Notes: a model not told the origin generated them from the sequence alone. 64,000 nucleotides of DNA from Desulfolutivibrio sulfodismutans DSM 3696 (GCF_013376455.1 NZ_CP045504.1:1839501-1903500), one strand, 5' to 3'; counted from the first letter of the stretch, positions 9,332 through 17,476 are shown. Numbers and translations are program-made.

Positions 9332-10421
9332 CGATGAAGCCAACATCCTGGACACCTTCCGCCGGGGACTGCACAGGCGGTTCACCCTGGAAACGGCCCC
9401 GGGCGGCAAGGAGGGGCTCGACTGCCTGCAAAGCTCAGGCCCCTTCGCCGTGGTGGTTTCCGATCTCAAGATGCCCAAGATGGATGGCATCCAGTTTCTG
9501 CGCCACGTGCGCGAGATGTCCCCCAACACCGTGCGGGTCATGCTGACCGGACATGCCGACCTGGAGGCGGCCATTGCGGCCGTGAACGAAGGGCACGTCT
9601 TCCGGTTTTTGACCAAGCCCTGCGACGGGGGAACCCTGATAAAGACCCTGGAGGCGGCCCTGGAGCAGTACCGGCTGATCACCGCCGAAAAGGAGCTGTT
9701 GCACGGCACCCTGCGCGGCAGCATCAAGGTGCTGGTGGAGATCCTCTCCCTGGTCAACCCCGAGGCCTTCGGCCGCAGCGAACGCATCAAGCGCATGGTC
9801 GTGGCCACGGCCAAGGAGCTTCGGCTCAAGAACATCTGGCGTCTGGAACTGGCGGCCATGCTCTCCCAGATCGGCTGCGTGTCCATCCCCGAGGAGATCC
9901 TCTCCAAGAAGTATTCCGGCCAGCCCCTTGGCCCCGAGGAGGAACAGATCTACGGCATGCACGCCTCCATCGCGGTGAAGCTTCTGGACAACATCCCGCG
10001 CATGGACGAGATAAACGACATCATCGCCCACCAGGCGGACAACTATGTCGTCGGTCTCGAACAGCCCATAGGGGCCCGCATCCTCAAACTGGCCCTGGAT
10101 TTTGACGACCTGGAACAACAGGGGATGACCAGGGAAAAGGCCATCTCCGTGATGCGGGATCATCCCGAGTCCTACGATCCCGGGATTCAGACCGCCTTCG
10201 AGCGGGCCGTGTTTGTCGAAGAAGGCTTCGTGCCCAGACGCCTCCCCGTGCGCGAGCTGCTCCCGGGCATGATCCTTGGCGCAGACGTCAAGACCGTCTC
10301 CGGCATCCTGCTTTTGGCCAAGGGGCAGGAGCTCACGGACCTGGTTTTGGAACGCCTGATCCGGCTTTCCGGAACCTATGAGGTGCGTGAGCCTGTCCTG
10401 GCCCTGGCGCCCATTCAATGA
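9306..10421 (+). CDS. Response regulator with degenerate HD-GYP-like domain
   Basis: A 371-residue protein with a TTG start at 9306. GGAGGA lies eight bases before it, and the receiver motif KILFVDDE begins immediately after, so the start is well supported despite being rare. The receiver domain occupies residues 3-120 (VVVSDLKMPKMDG, MLTGHAD, LTKPCD). The C-terminal region follows the HD-GYP pattern in outline (SIPEEILSKK, PLGPEEEQIYGMH, PIGARILKLALDFDDL). However, the HD pair is replaced by SQ (residues 187-188, AMLSQIGC) and no GYP is present. It is therefore unlikely to hydrolyse cyclic-di-GMP and may bind it or act by protein contact. It overlaps the HDOD gene by 26 bases. Confidence 0.82.
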   Translation: MNEKILFVDDEANILDTFRRGLHRRFTLETAPGGKEGLDCLQSSGPFAVVVSDLKMPKMDGIQFLRHVREMSPNTVRVMLTGHADLEAAIAAVNEGHVFRFLTKPCDGGTLIKTLEAALEQYRLITAEKELLHGTLRGSIKVLVEILSLVNPEAFGRSERIKRMVVATAKELRLKNIWRLELAAMLSQIGCVSIPEEILSKKYSGQPLGPEEEQIYGMHASIAVKLLDNIPRMDEINDIIAHQADNYVVGLEQPIGARILKLALDFDDLEQQGMTREKAISVMRDHPESYDPGIQTAFERAVFVEEGFVPRRLPVRELLPGMILGADVKTVSGILLLAKGQELTDLVLERLIRLSGTYEVREPVLALAPIQ

Positions 10422-10494
10422 TCAGCGTAACGCTCCGGGATCGGGAAACACCCGCCCCGGGGACTGTCTCGTCCAACAGACAAAAGGAGCGCCC

Positions 10495-10845
10495 ATGCGC
10501 GTGACGTCGAAAAAAAAAGGGAACTGCGTGGTGGTGGAGATCGGCGAGGCCGAGCTGAATCTGACCGTGTCCGACGCCTTCAAGGAAACGGTTCTCGAAC
10601 GCTACGCGAGCCTGGGCGGGGGAGACCTGCTGCTCGACCTGCGTCAGGTGAACTTCATGGACAGCAAGGCCATCGGGGCCATGGTGGCCATCCGCAAGGC
10701 CGTTGCCGCCAGGAAAAGCCGGATGGGCATCTGTGAACTGCATCCCCACGTGCGCAAGGTGGTGGGGGTGGTCACCCTGGGAACCATCTTCGATATCTTC
10801 GAGACCCGGGCGGAGGCCCTGGCGGCCTATGGCGCCGGGGGCTAG
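10495..10845 (+). CDS. STAS-domain anti-sigma factor antagonist
   Basis: A 116-residue single STAS domain. The ATG at 10495 is preceded by AAAAGGAG. The sequence shows the alternating strand-helix layout and the key VNFMDSKAIGAM segment. Ser57 matches the phosphorylatable serine of SpoIIAA/RsbV-type antagonists. Such proteins are dephosphorylated by PP2C phosphatases and then sequester an anti-sigma or switch kinase. The convergent neighbour is exactly such a phosphatase, and their stop codons share bases. No RsbW-type kinase is seen nearby, so the third partner must be elsewhere. Located 74 bases after the degenerate HD-GYP regulator. Confidence 0.85.
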   Translation: MRVTSKKKGNCVVVEIGEAELNLTVSDAFKETVLERYASLGGGDLLLDLRQVNFMDSKAIGAMVAIRKAVAARKSRMGICELHPHVRKVVGVVTLGTIFDIFETRAEALAAYGAGG

Positions 10846-11996
10846 GCCCCGGTCGGGACCGCCTGCCCGCCGGGTTCTCCGTCCGTACGCCGGATGGCCA
10901 GCATGGCCAGATCATCGGTGAGACGCCCCATGCAGAACGGCAGGGCCTGGTCGATGACCCGGCCGATGAGTTCGCGCGGCGGGATGTCCGGATGCAGGAG
11001 ATCCACCAGGCGTTTTTCCCCGAAAAACTCCCCCGTCGGGGAGCGCAGTTCCGTCACCCCGTCGGTGAGCAGAAAAAGCGTGGAACCCGGCGCAAAGGGG
11101 ACGGTCAGGGTCTGCCATGTGAAGTCCTGGTGGAACCCCAGCCCCGGCCCGGTGGGGCCGAGGGTGAGCGTGGACCCGCCCAGCACGTAGGCCGGGGCAT
11201 GCCCGGCGGAGAGAAAGCGCAGGGTGTTTGTCCGGCGGCTGGCAGCGGCAAAGGCCAGGGTCACGTACATGTCCAGATCGCCGCCCGCGAGCATGGCGTA
11301 GAGCATGCGATTGAGTTCGGCCACCATGTCCGCCGGGTCCGGGCGCGAGGTGGCCAGGGAATACAGCAGGCCCTTGCACACGGCCATGAGCAGGGCCGCC
11401 GAGGCCCCGTGGCCGCTGATGTCGGCCATGACGATGCGCACGGTCTCGCCGTCGTCCCAGGCGTCGTAGAAGTCCCCGCCGATCTGTTCCTGGGCCTGAT
11501 AGACGGCGCTGGCCTCAAATCCCGGGAACTCCAGGCGTTGCGGCAAAAGCTGGCTTTGCACATGCCCGGCCAGATATTGTTCGCGTTCGAGCAGGGCGTT
11601 TTTCACCTGAAGTTCGCGGCTCAGCGCGGCCAGCCGCAGGTGGGTGTCCATGCGGGCCAAAAGCTCCCGCTTTTCGTAGGGTTTTTGCACGAAATCGTTG
11701 GCTCCGGCCTCGAAGGCCTCCACCCATTTTCCCCGATCCGTCTCGGTGGACAAAAAAAGGATGGGGATGTTGGCGTGTTCGGGGTCTTCGCGGATGCGGC
11801 GGATGGCCTCGATGCCGTCCATGCCGGGCATCATGAGGTCCATAAGGATCATGTCCGGGGCGGCCTGCTGCACGATCTCCACAGCGCGCAGGCCATCTGA
11901 GGCTTCCACGATTTCGATGCCTTCGAGCATGGCGATATGCCGTTTGAGCATGTCGCGGACGATGCGGTTGTCGTCCACGAGAAGCACCCTGGGCAT
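10842..11996 (-). CDS. Response regulator with PP2C (SpoIIE/RsbU-type) phosphatase domain
   Basis: A 384-residue protein reading toward the STAS gene. Residues 2-120 are a receiver domain (Asp8, Asp9, phosphoacceptor Asp53, Lys in FVQKPYEKRE). A coiled linker (LSRELQVKNALLEREQ) leads to a PP2C-like phosphatase, with metal-binding GGDFYDAW and ADISGHGASAALLM and a late TDGVTE-type motif (LLTDGVTELRS). This architecture dephosphorylates STAS antagonists when its receiver is activated. The start has GGGAGGG upstream. Its stop overlaps the STAS stop within a CTAG tetranucleotide. Confidence 0.88.
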   Translation of the reverse strand: MPRVLLVDDNRIVRDMLKRHIAMLEGIEIVEASDGLRAVEIVQQAAPDMILMDLMMPGMDGIEAIRRIREDPEHANIPILFLSTETDRGKWVEAFEAGANDFVQKPYEKRELLARMDTHLRLAALSRELQVKNALLEREQYLAGHVQSQLLPQRLEFPGFEASAVYQAQEQIGGDFYDAWDDGETVRIVMADISGHGASAALLMAVCKGLLYSLATSRPDPADMVAELNRMLYAMLAGGDLDMYVTLAFAAASRRTNTLRFLSAGHAPAYVLGGSTLTLGPTGPGLGFHQDFTWQTLTVPFAPGSTLFLLTDGVTELRSPTGEFFGEKRLVDLLHPDIPPRELIGRVIDQALPFCMGRLTDDLAMLAIRRTDGEPGGQAVPTGA

Positions 11997-12305
11997 GTTT
12001 GCGGCCCTCCCCTTCCTCTCTCATCGCCGTCACTTCACCGGGCACCTACACCAACCACTGGCTTCGCGCCAGCCCCGATATGACGCATGCGGCAGAACCT
12101 GCCGCAACACATCGGCCCGGGCTTTGCAATGTTGCCCCTGGGATGTGGCCCGATAGCCGAAACAGGGGACGGCGGCGCATCCCGTGACGCGTGTTGCACG
12201 CCGGGGTGCGTGCGCCAGAGTGCCCATTTCCCGCTCCTGCGGCACGCCGCAACCAGAGACGGGGCACGCCTGGCGGATCGCCCGGCAAGACCAGGGAGGA
12301 CGGCC
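11997..12305. other. Intergenic region, nothing recognised
   Basis: About 309 bases between the divergent phosphatase gene and a possible small membrane-protein gene. Several short open frames exist on both strands, but they are GC-skew artefacts with no recognisable motif or ribosome site. The phosphatase promoter must lie here, but no convincing -35/-10 pair could be picked out. Confidence 0.4.
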
Positions 12306-12404
12306 ATGCTGGGAATGCTCTTTTTGGGATTCGTGTTGGGGACGGCGAGTGCGCTTTTTTTATGCGAGGTGTGGTTTTCGGCCCGGGGCGGCCGCCCGCA
12401 GTAA
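12306..12404 (+). CDS. Possible 32-residue single-span membrane microprotein
   Basis: The ATG at 12306 is preceded by AGGGAGGACGGCC, a strong ribosome site. The peptide starts with a continuous hydrophobic segment (MLGMLFLGFVLGTASALFL) and ends in a short basic tail (ARGGRPQ), as in single-pass small membrane proteins with the C-terminus inside. No family is recognised. It is convergent with another possible microprotein at 12424-12495, 20 bases away. Support is the ribosome site and the clean hydrophobic pattern only. Confidence 0.45.
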   Translation: MLGMLFLGFVLGTASALFLCEVWFSARGGRPQ

Positions 12405-12423
12405 GACCTGGCCGCAGACCCGG

Positions 12424-12495
12424 CTAGAGGTAGAGCAACACCACATAATAAAACGCCAGCGCAGCGGAATAAAACACCTTATCGGCCTTGCTCAT
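12424..12495 (-). CDS. Possible 23-residue membrane microprotein
   Basis: On the minus strand, an ATG at 12495 follows GAGAGGAG within three bases of the start. It encodes MSKADKVFYSAALAFYYVVL plus LYL: a charged N-terminus followed by a hydrophobic, tyrosine-rich helix. The length and layout are those of tiny regulatory or accessory membrane subunits. No homologue is recognised. It ends 20 bases from the end of the opposing small gene. Confidence 0.4.
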   Translation of the reverse strand: MSKADKVFYSAALAFYYVVLLYL

Positions 12496-12633
12496 GACTC
12501 CTCTCTTTTCCGGACCGGCACGGGACACGACGGCGCGCCCCGGCCCGGACGAAATTTCCGGGACATTTCCCGGCGCTTGGACGGAAAACTTCTTGCCAAC
12601 AACCAGGGCATTTTGTAAAGACCCCTTTCCGGC

Positions 12634-12709
12634 GCCGAGGTAGCTCAGTCGGTAGAGCAGGGGACTGAAAATCCCCGTGTCGGCAGTTCGATTCTGTCCC
12701 TCGGCACCA
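12634..12709 (+). tRNA. tRNA-Phe (GAA)
   Basis: The 76-base gene folds as a full cloverleaf: acceptor GCCGAGG pairs with CCTCGGC, D arm GCTC/GAGC, anticodon stem GGGGA/TCCCC with loop CTGAAAA (anticodon GAA, phenylalanine), T loop TTCGATT, and an encoded CCA end (12707-12709). A strong terminator-like hairpin follows at 12720. The downstream DNA on the opposite strand carries an integrase remnant, so this tRNA may have been an integration site. Confidence 0.95.
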
Positions 12710-12719
12710 GGAATTTCAA

Positions 12720-12752
12720 GGGCTTACGGTTGAAAAACCGTAGGCCCTTTTT
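12720..12752 (+). terminator. Rho-independent terminator after tRNA-Phe
   Basis: A 12-base-pair stem (12720-12731 with 12736-12747, one T-G pair) with a four-base loop is followed by five T residues. It lies 11 bases after the tRNA CCA end. Confidence 0.88.
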
Positions 12753-12897
12753 GCTGTTTCCTGGGCCGTGTCCCCACTTTGGCCCCACTCTCGTTTTCGC
12801 CTCTTGGTCGGCATCGTTTTGGGCGGACGGGCCTGGGGCCTGTCGGGGTCTTTTCAGCCCGGATCATGACGCCGAGTTCGACATGGAGAATATTTCG

Positions 12898-13038
12898 TCA
12901 GTCTTTCCTGCGCGTTTTCCCCTTAAACAGTCGCCAGTCGAATTTGCGACGCCGCAGCCACGGCCACCAGCGCATGGCGATGAGGACCGCCAGGAGCAGG
13001 ACCAGATAGATGAGGTGCAGCGCGTCGGATCGGTTCAT
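12898..13038 (-). CDS. Possible 46-residue membrane peptide, third gene of HTH/nucleotidyltransferase group
   Basis: The minus-strand ATG at 13038 encodes a peptide beginning MNRSDALHLIYLVLLLAVLI. It continues into a tryptophan-rich, strongly basic tail (RWWPWLRRRKFDW) ending TRRKD. One hydrophobic span followed by a cationic tail resembles small membrane-active toxins or regulatory peptides. It starts 21 bases after the stop of the HTH gene (13060) in the same direction. The ribosome site is weak, so coupling to the upstream gene would be needed. No family is recognised. Confidence 0.45.
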   Translation of the reverse strand: MNRSDALHLIYLVLLLAVLIAMRWWPWLRRRKFDWRLFKGKTRRKD

Positions 13039-13059
13039 TGTGCTGTAATTTTACCGGGC

Positions 13060-13419
13060 CTACACGGCCAGCAGGCGCCTGGGGTCGACGTTCAGGGCCT
13101 TGGCCAGCAGGCGGGCGTTTTTCTTTCCAATGGGGCGCTTGCCGTTCTCCATCTCGGAAATGTGGCGACGCGGGATGCCGGTTGCCTGGGCAAGGGCGGC
13201 CTGGGTCATGTCCTCGCGGTACCGCGCCCCGGCCAGGAAAACACCGGGCAATTCCGCGTCCGCAAAGGGCAGCACCCCCCGCCAGGGCTTGGACGGCGTT
13301 TCCCGGGCCTCGAAGCCAAGACCGCGCAAGAGATCCACGGCCTCCTGGCGCTTGGCCGCCGGGCCGGTAAAGCAAAGCTCCACGGCGTCAATAGGGGGCT
13401 TTTTTGTGAGTGCCTGCAT
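13060..13419 (-). CDS. XRE-type helix-turn-helix protein (probable antitoxin)
   Basis: A 119-residue protein. The C-terminal half is an XRE/Cro-type HTH (MTQAALAQATGIPRRHISEM, then ENGKRPIGKKNARLLAKALN). The N-terminal half (about 65 residues) is a separate small domain containing LLRGLGFEA and WRGVLPFADAE. The gene follows the nucleotidyltransferase gene with only three bases between them, so the two are co-translated. A DNA-binding protein paired with a nucleotidyltransferase-fold protein suggests a toxin-antitoxin or defence pair in which this is the antidote and repressor. Pairing is inferred from layout, not from a known family match. Confidence 0.7.
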   Translation of the reverse strand: MQALTKKPPIDAVELCFTGPAAKRQEAVDLLRGLGFEARETPSKPWRGVLPFADAELPGVFLAGARYREDMTQAALAQATGIPRRHISEMENGKRPIGKKNARLLAKALNVDPRRLLAV

Positions 13420-13422
13420 AGA

Positions 13423-14448
13423 TCATCTCCCGCCTGCGACAATTCCCGCCCGGCACAAGACGGCATTCGCAGCGTCGAGGCCCGCGCCTCCACTCGCGGC
13501 AGAGGCCACCAGTTTCGTCACCCATTTTTTGTGAAGCCCGTCGGCGATGCGTTTCACGTCGTCAAGCATGGCGGGTTGCGCCAGAATGGCCTTGGCCACG
13601 GCCTCTACCTGCCGGTAGTCCTTGGCGCGCTTGCCCTCCTTGCGCCGCTGTGAGGCCACCAACAGCTTGTGAAGGAAGAAGGCCGCCATGGACGGCACGA
13701 CCACACGCCCAATTTCCCGGGCTTTGATCTCCATGGGGTTGGAGAGCAGAATCCGCATATAGGGAACCGCCACCGGGGCTATGCCGACGTCTGGTTCATA
13801 TGGGCCGCCACGTTCAAGGCCAGCGCCCATCCGGTCCTTGAGGAACTCCACGGATAATTCGCCACTCCGGTAGAAGACCGTCCCATCCGCGTGGTTGATG
13901 ACTTCTTCCAGCCCCAGTTCCTTGAGCATGTTGCCCACGTTGACCTTCTCCCCACGGTAGGGGAGCCTGATCGCGAAATCCACATCAAGGGTCCGGTCCG
14001 GGAAGTATTCCACGCCGCAATAATTCTGATACACTTTGAAACACCAGGAACCGACCAGGGAAAGTCCTTCATCCCACAGACCGGCATCGGCCATTACCTG
14101 AAACAGTTCTCGCAGCAGCGGAAAGAAGTCTTCGCTTTTTATTTCCCGATTCGACATTCCAAGCTCCTTCATGGCCGCCTTGGCGTCCCTGATGGACAAA
14201 ACGGCCTTGGCATGCGAATCCAAGCCTTCTTTCACACGGAAAGCATGGGCATCATCCACCTTCCCGATGTAGATATGTCGCTTTTTCCCATGCTCTAGCC
14301 GACGCAGGTAAAGAAAGAGGCTTTCGCCAGCTCTCTTTTGGTATAAAGAGCCTCTTGGATTTATGAGCAGGCGTCCGGTGCTTTCCCGCTTCAATGTGCG
14401 GTAATAGTCCCGACTTTCTCCGATGATGTCGTTGATGACAAGGGCCAT
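13423..14448 (-). CDS. GSU2403-family nucleotidyltransferase-fold protein
   Basis: A 341-residue protein. The central segment LVGSWCFKVYQ followed by DRTLDVDFAIRLP is the nucleotidyltransferase signature (G-S, then D-x-D, both acidic residues present) of the GSU2403 / NTP_transf_8 type. The N-terminal ~120 residues hold a YxKRAGESLFLYLRRLEHG block common to this family. The C-terminal part is helical and basic (VASQRRKEGKRAKDYRQ). Related nucleotidyltransferases act as toxins by modifying tRNA or proteins, but no activity is established for this group that I can name. It is directly followed by an HTH gene and lies between tRNA-Phe and an integrase remnant. Confidence 0.72.
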   Translation of the reverse strand: MALVINDIIGESRDYYRTLKRESTGRLLINPRGSLYQKRAGESLFLYLRRLEHGKKRHIYIGKVDDAHAFRVKEGLDSHAKAVLSIRDAKAAMKELGMSNREIKSEDFFPLLRELFQVMADAGLWDEGLSLVGSWCFKVYQNYCGVEYFPDRTLDVDFAIRLPYRGEKVNVGNMLKELGLEEVINHADGTVFYRSGELSVEFLKDRMGAGLERGGPYEPDVGIAPVAVPYMRILLSNPMEIKAREIGRVVVPSMAAFFLHKLLVASQRRKEGKRAKDYRQVEAVAKAILAQPAMLDDVKRIADGLHKKWVTKLVASAASGGAGLDAANAVLCRAGIVAGGR

Positions 14449-14516
14449 GATTGCTGTTCTCCCTGGCCGGATTTACCGCCCGAAAACGCGAAAAGTCAAT
14501 TTATGGCGGCAAACAT

Positions 14517-14903
14517 TCATGTGGCGGCCCTCTTGCGGATCGGCGCCACCCTGCCGGGCCTGGCTTCCACGGCAACCCCAAGGGCGGCTACGGCGCGGGC
14601 CTTGGCCTCGTCGCCGGGATGTGCGTAACGCGTCAGCATCGCCATGGTTGACCAGCCGAACAGGGCCATGATGGTGCGGATGTCCACCCCGGCGGCCAGT
14701 ATGAGGCTTGCGGCGCTGTGGCGCAGACTGTGAAAGACGATCCGCTCCCGGCGATCCTCGCGTCCGTCGTTGAACCCAAACGCCACCAGGTTTTTCGAAG
14801 CCCCGGGGGCATACGGTTCCACCGGCTGCATTCGAAGTTTCTCAACACGAGCGCCCGGACTCCTGGTCTGAGCATTCCTCCAAGACACCTCACTGTTCGC
14901 CAT
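14517..14903 (-). pseudogene. Tyrosine recombinase (integrase), C-terminal remnant
   Basis: About 128 residues are open. FHSLRHSAASLILAAGVDI, followed by LFGWSTMAMLTRYAHP, is the C-terminal catalytic end of a tyrosine recombinase: Arg-x-x-His, the Trp in place of the last His, and the nucleophile Tyr. The N-terminal core-binding domain and the first catalytic Arg are missing. The upstream DNA is instead the 3' end of the adjacent histidine kinase, which overlaps by 14 bases. The fragment is therefore a 5'-truncated relic. Together with tRNA-Phe at 12634 it marks an old integrated element. Confidence 0.75.
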
Positions 14904-17052
14904 ACTCCTCCAGATTCATCTGCATCATTTCGGAGAACGCAGGCTTGAGCGGAAACTGGACGAAAAAGGTTGTCCCCTCGCCCTCCACGGATTCAAACCA
15001 TATTTTCCCTTTATGTTTTTCAATAATTTTCAGGACAATGGCCAGCCCCATCCCCGTACCCTTGCCGACATCCTTTGTCGTGAAAAATGGGCTGAAAATT
15101 TTATCCCTGATGCTCTTTTGGATCCCTGCGCCATTGTCGGTGACGGATACAAACAGATGATGTTTTCCAGAATACGTCTTCATATGGATGCTCCCTGTTT
15201 CCGACGTATCACCGTATTTCTCCTGCAAGGCATGAGCCGCATTGATGATCAGATTCAAAATGACCTGATTGAAGTCGCTCGGAATGCATTGCAGATTCGG
15301 CAGGTTTTCTTCAAAATCAACCGTCAACTTCGCGATGGATTTCCATTCATTTCTGGAAATTGTAATTGTATTCTCTATTTCCTTATTTACATTGATTGAT
15401 TTGAACACATCGGAATCCGGATGGGAAAATCGTTTCACTGAAGTGACAATTGCGGCGATGCGGCCCAAACCTTCCATGCACTCAGAGATCGCTCGCGGCA
15501 TTTCTTCGGTGAGGAACTCAATATCCAGAACTTCGAATGCCTGCCGAAGGCCCTGCAACGTATCGTGAAGATTCTCATGGGCAACCATTTTGAGCGATTC
15601 TCGTATCTTCGTTGTCAAGTCCAGCAAGTCGCCCATATTTTCTTTTATAAAACTGCTATTCCCAATCACATATTGCAGCGGCGTGTTTATCTCATGAGCA
15701 ATTCCCGAGGCCATAACACCGATGGTTTCCATTTTTTGCGAATGGATGAGTTGCATTTCGATGAGTTTTATATTTGATATATTCGTAAGAACTTCATATG
15801 ATCCTTCAAACTTCTGCGAAGCATCAAAGAGTGGAGTAGGTGAAGACAAAACAAAGACCTTCTCACCATTGCTTTTCACCATGACAAACTCATGGGAATC
15901 CGCATTACCTTCTTTACGTAACCGCTGTTGCTCAATGAAATCATCCTTACTTTCCGCATGAAGAAATTTTAGGATGCTGTGACCGATGATCTCACTCTTG
16001 GGATATCCCAACAGCGAGCTCACTTTTTCATTGATATAGGTGACGACGAGATCCCCGTTGAGCACGAGAATCCCTTCATTCATGGTCTCAACGAGAGTTC
16101 GGTACTTGCTTTCGCTCTCTCGCAGTTGCATCTCCGTCATTTTTTTCTCAGAAATATTTTCAAAAAATATGATCTTTCCCAAAAACTTTTTTGAGAGATC
16201 GCGCATGGGAAAAATAGTTATGCAATAGTCTTCCATATTCCGAGAAGTTTCGTTTAATATACTGGTCACAAATTGACTACATGTCGCATCATATTTATCA
16301 AAAGCAGAAAAAGCACATTTCATCCACGGGAACAGCTTCATGATGTTCTTGTTTTTAAATTTAACAACGCTCTTTGATTTCTTATGGCGAAGTTTTCTTC
16401 TGCATTCTTCATCATAATAATACATTCCAGTTTCTTCGACTGGCTCCAACAACTGAATCCCTGCCATGTTGATATTTTCGATATGATTGTCTCGAAGAAG
16501 GATCAACGGGCTCAAAAAACTTTCGAACAGCGTCAGGTACTTATTTTTTTCATTCACCAGAAGCATGTTTTTTGTTTGCAACTCCTCCAATTTGATATCT
16601 TCCGAGGCCGTTGCCCACTCTATGCAAAACGACAACTCAATCCTGTCAAAACACCGGATAAGATATTTTGAAAATTGAGATGCCTGCTCATTCTGTTTGA
16701 CCTTCTCGTTGACAAGGTCAAGATACGAATCGCGATAATACTTGAAAAGTCCCAGAAACATTCCCAGGTCGATTCCCCGGCTGCGATGCCGCTTTGCCTC
16801 TACCACCCCAAAGCTGGCCACAGCATCGTCCCGGTAGTTTGAATCAACCCGAATATCTGGAATAACTTCCGGATTTTCTGAAATATATTGCGATATGGCG
16901 TTCGTCAAACCCGAGATGGAAAGTCGCCAGGCCTCCACAAGCGTGGACGTATACTTCGAATATCCATGCTGAATTGCATAATTGAGCACGGTATTCATCA
17001 ACCAGGATTCGTTTTCCTGCAAAAGTATTGCCAATTGGCGGAAAGTGTTCAT
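14890..17052 (-). CDS. Sensor histidine kinase with RsbRD-like N-terminus and PAS domain
   Basis: About 720 residues from the ATG at 17052; a TTG at 17130 is an alternative. The first ~150 residues are helical, starting RQLAILLQENESWLM, and resemble the RsbRD_N stress-sensor helix bundle. A PAS domain lies near residues 325-430. The phosphoacceptor region is GIAHEINTPLQY (His453), then a helical insertion, the N box NLIINAAHAL and the G boxes DNGAGI and GKGTGMGLAI. It has the same kinase-core arrangement as the hybrid kinase at 6078. No membrane span is seen. The gene is clearly richer in A and T than its neighbours (many AAA, ATT, TTT codons), which suggests horizontal acquisition. Its 3' end overlaps the integrase remnant. 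Confidence 0.85.
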   Translation of the reverse strand: MNTFRQLAILLQENESWLMNTVLNYAIQHGYSKYTSTLVEAWRLSISGLTNAISQYISENPEVIPDIRVDSNYRDDAVASFGVVEAKRHRSRGIDLGMFLGLFKYYRDSYLDLVNEKVKQNEQASQFSKYLIRCFDRIELSFCIEWATASEDIKLEELQTKNMLLVNEKNKYLTLFESFLSPLILLRDNHIENINMAGIQLLEPVEETGMYYYDEECRRKLRHKKSKSVVKFKNKNIMKLFPWMKCAFSAFDKYDATCSQFVTSILNETSRNMEDYCITIFPMRDLSKKFLGKIIFFENISEKKMTEMQLRESESKYRTLVETMNEGILVLNGDLVVTYINEKVSSLLGYPKSEIIGHSILKFLHAESKDDFIEQQRLRKEGNADSHEFVMVKSNGEKVFVLSSPTPLFDASQKFEGSYEVLTNISNIKLIEMQLIHSQKMETIGVMASGIAHEINTPLQYVIGNSSFIKENMGDLLDLTTKIRESLKMVAHENLHDTLQGLRQAFEVLDIEFLTEEMPRAISECMEGLGRIAAIVTSVKRFSHPDSDVFKSINVNKEIENTITISRNEWKSIAKLTVDFEENLPNLQCIPSDFNQVILNLIINAAHALQEKYGDTSETGSIHMKTYSGKHHLFVSVTDNGAGIQKSIRDKIFSPFFTTKDVGKGTGMGLAIVLKIIEKHKGKIWFESVEGEGTTFFVQFPLKPAFSEMMQMNLEEYGEQ

Positions 17053-17476
17053 GATAGGGCCGTTTCGGTAAAGGTTTTGCGTGCCGGGATTTCTTGGAAT
17101 ATCTTGAAGAATAGCCTTTCTCCGCTGCAAAGGGCAAGAAGCGATACGCCTTCTGCTCCGTTATTTCTCCTGTGCTTTCCTATGCACTCGTCCGCTCCTC
17201 CCAGTCAGGCGGAGCAGAAAACGTCCCCCAGCGCTCCAGACAGACGTCAGGCAGCACCTGAATAGCGGGTTCCACGTTGCAGCAGTGCCTTTCCTCTTGG
17301 CGCGGCGCAACGCCACAGGCCACACGGACGTGGCCTGCCCGACTCACCCCGCCACCCTCCGGCTCGTTGGGGTTGCGGCCTCGCGGCCTTTCCAGGATCT
17401 CGTGTTCCTGGTGGATTTACTTCGTAATTTTGGCAGGATAGGGAACTGGAAAAAGACGGGAGGACGTACGAAGTCC
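17053..17476. other. Intergenic region between divergent genes, nothing specific
   Basis: About 424 bases between the histidine kinase (minus) and the GNAT gene (plus). Base composition shifts here from AT-rich (kinase side) to GC-rich. No RNA gene, repeat or confident promoter was recognised. Confidence 0.4.
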
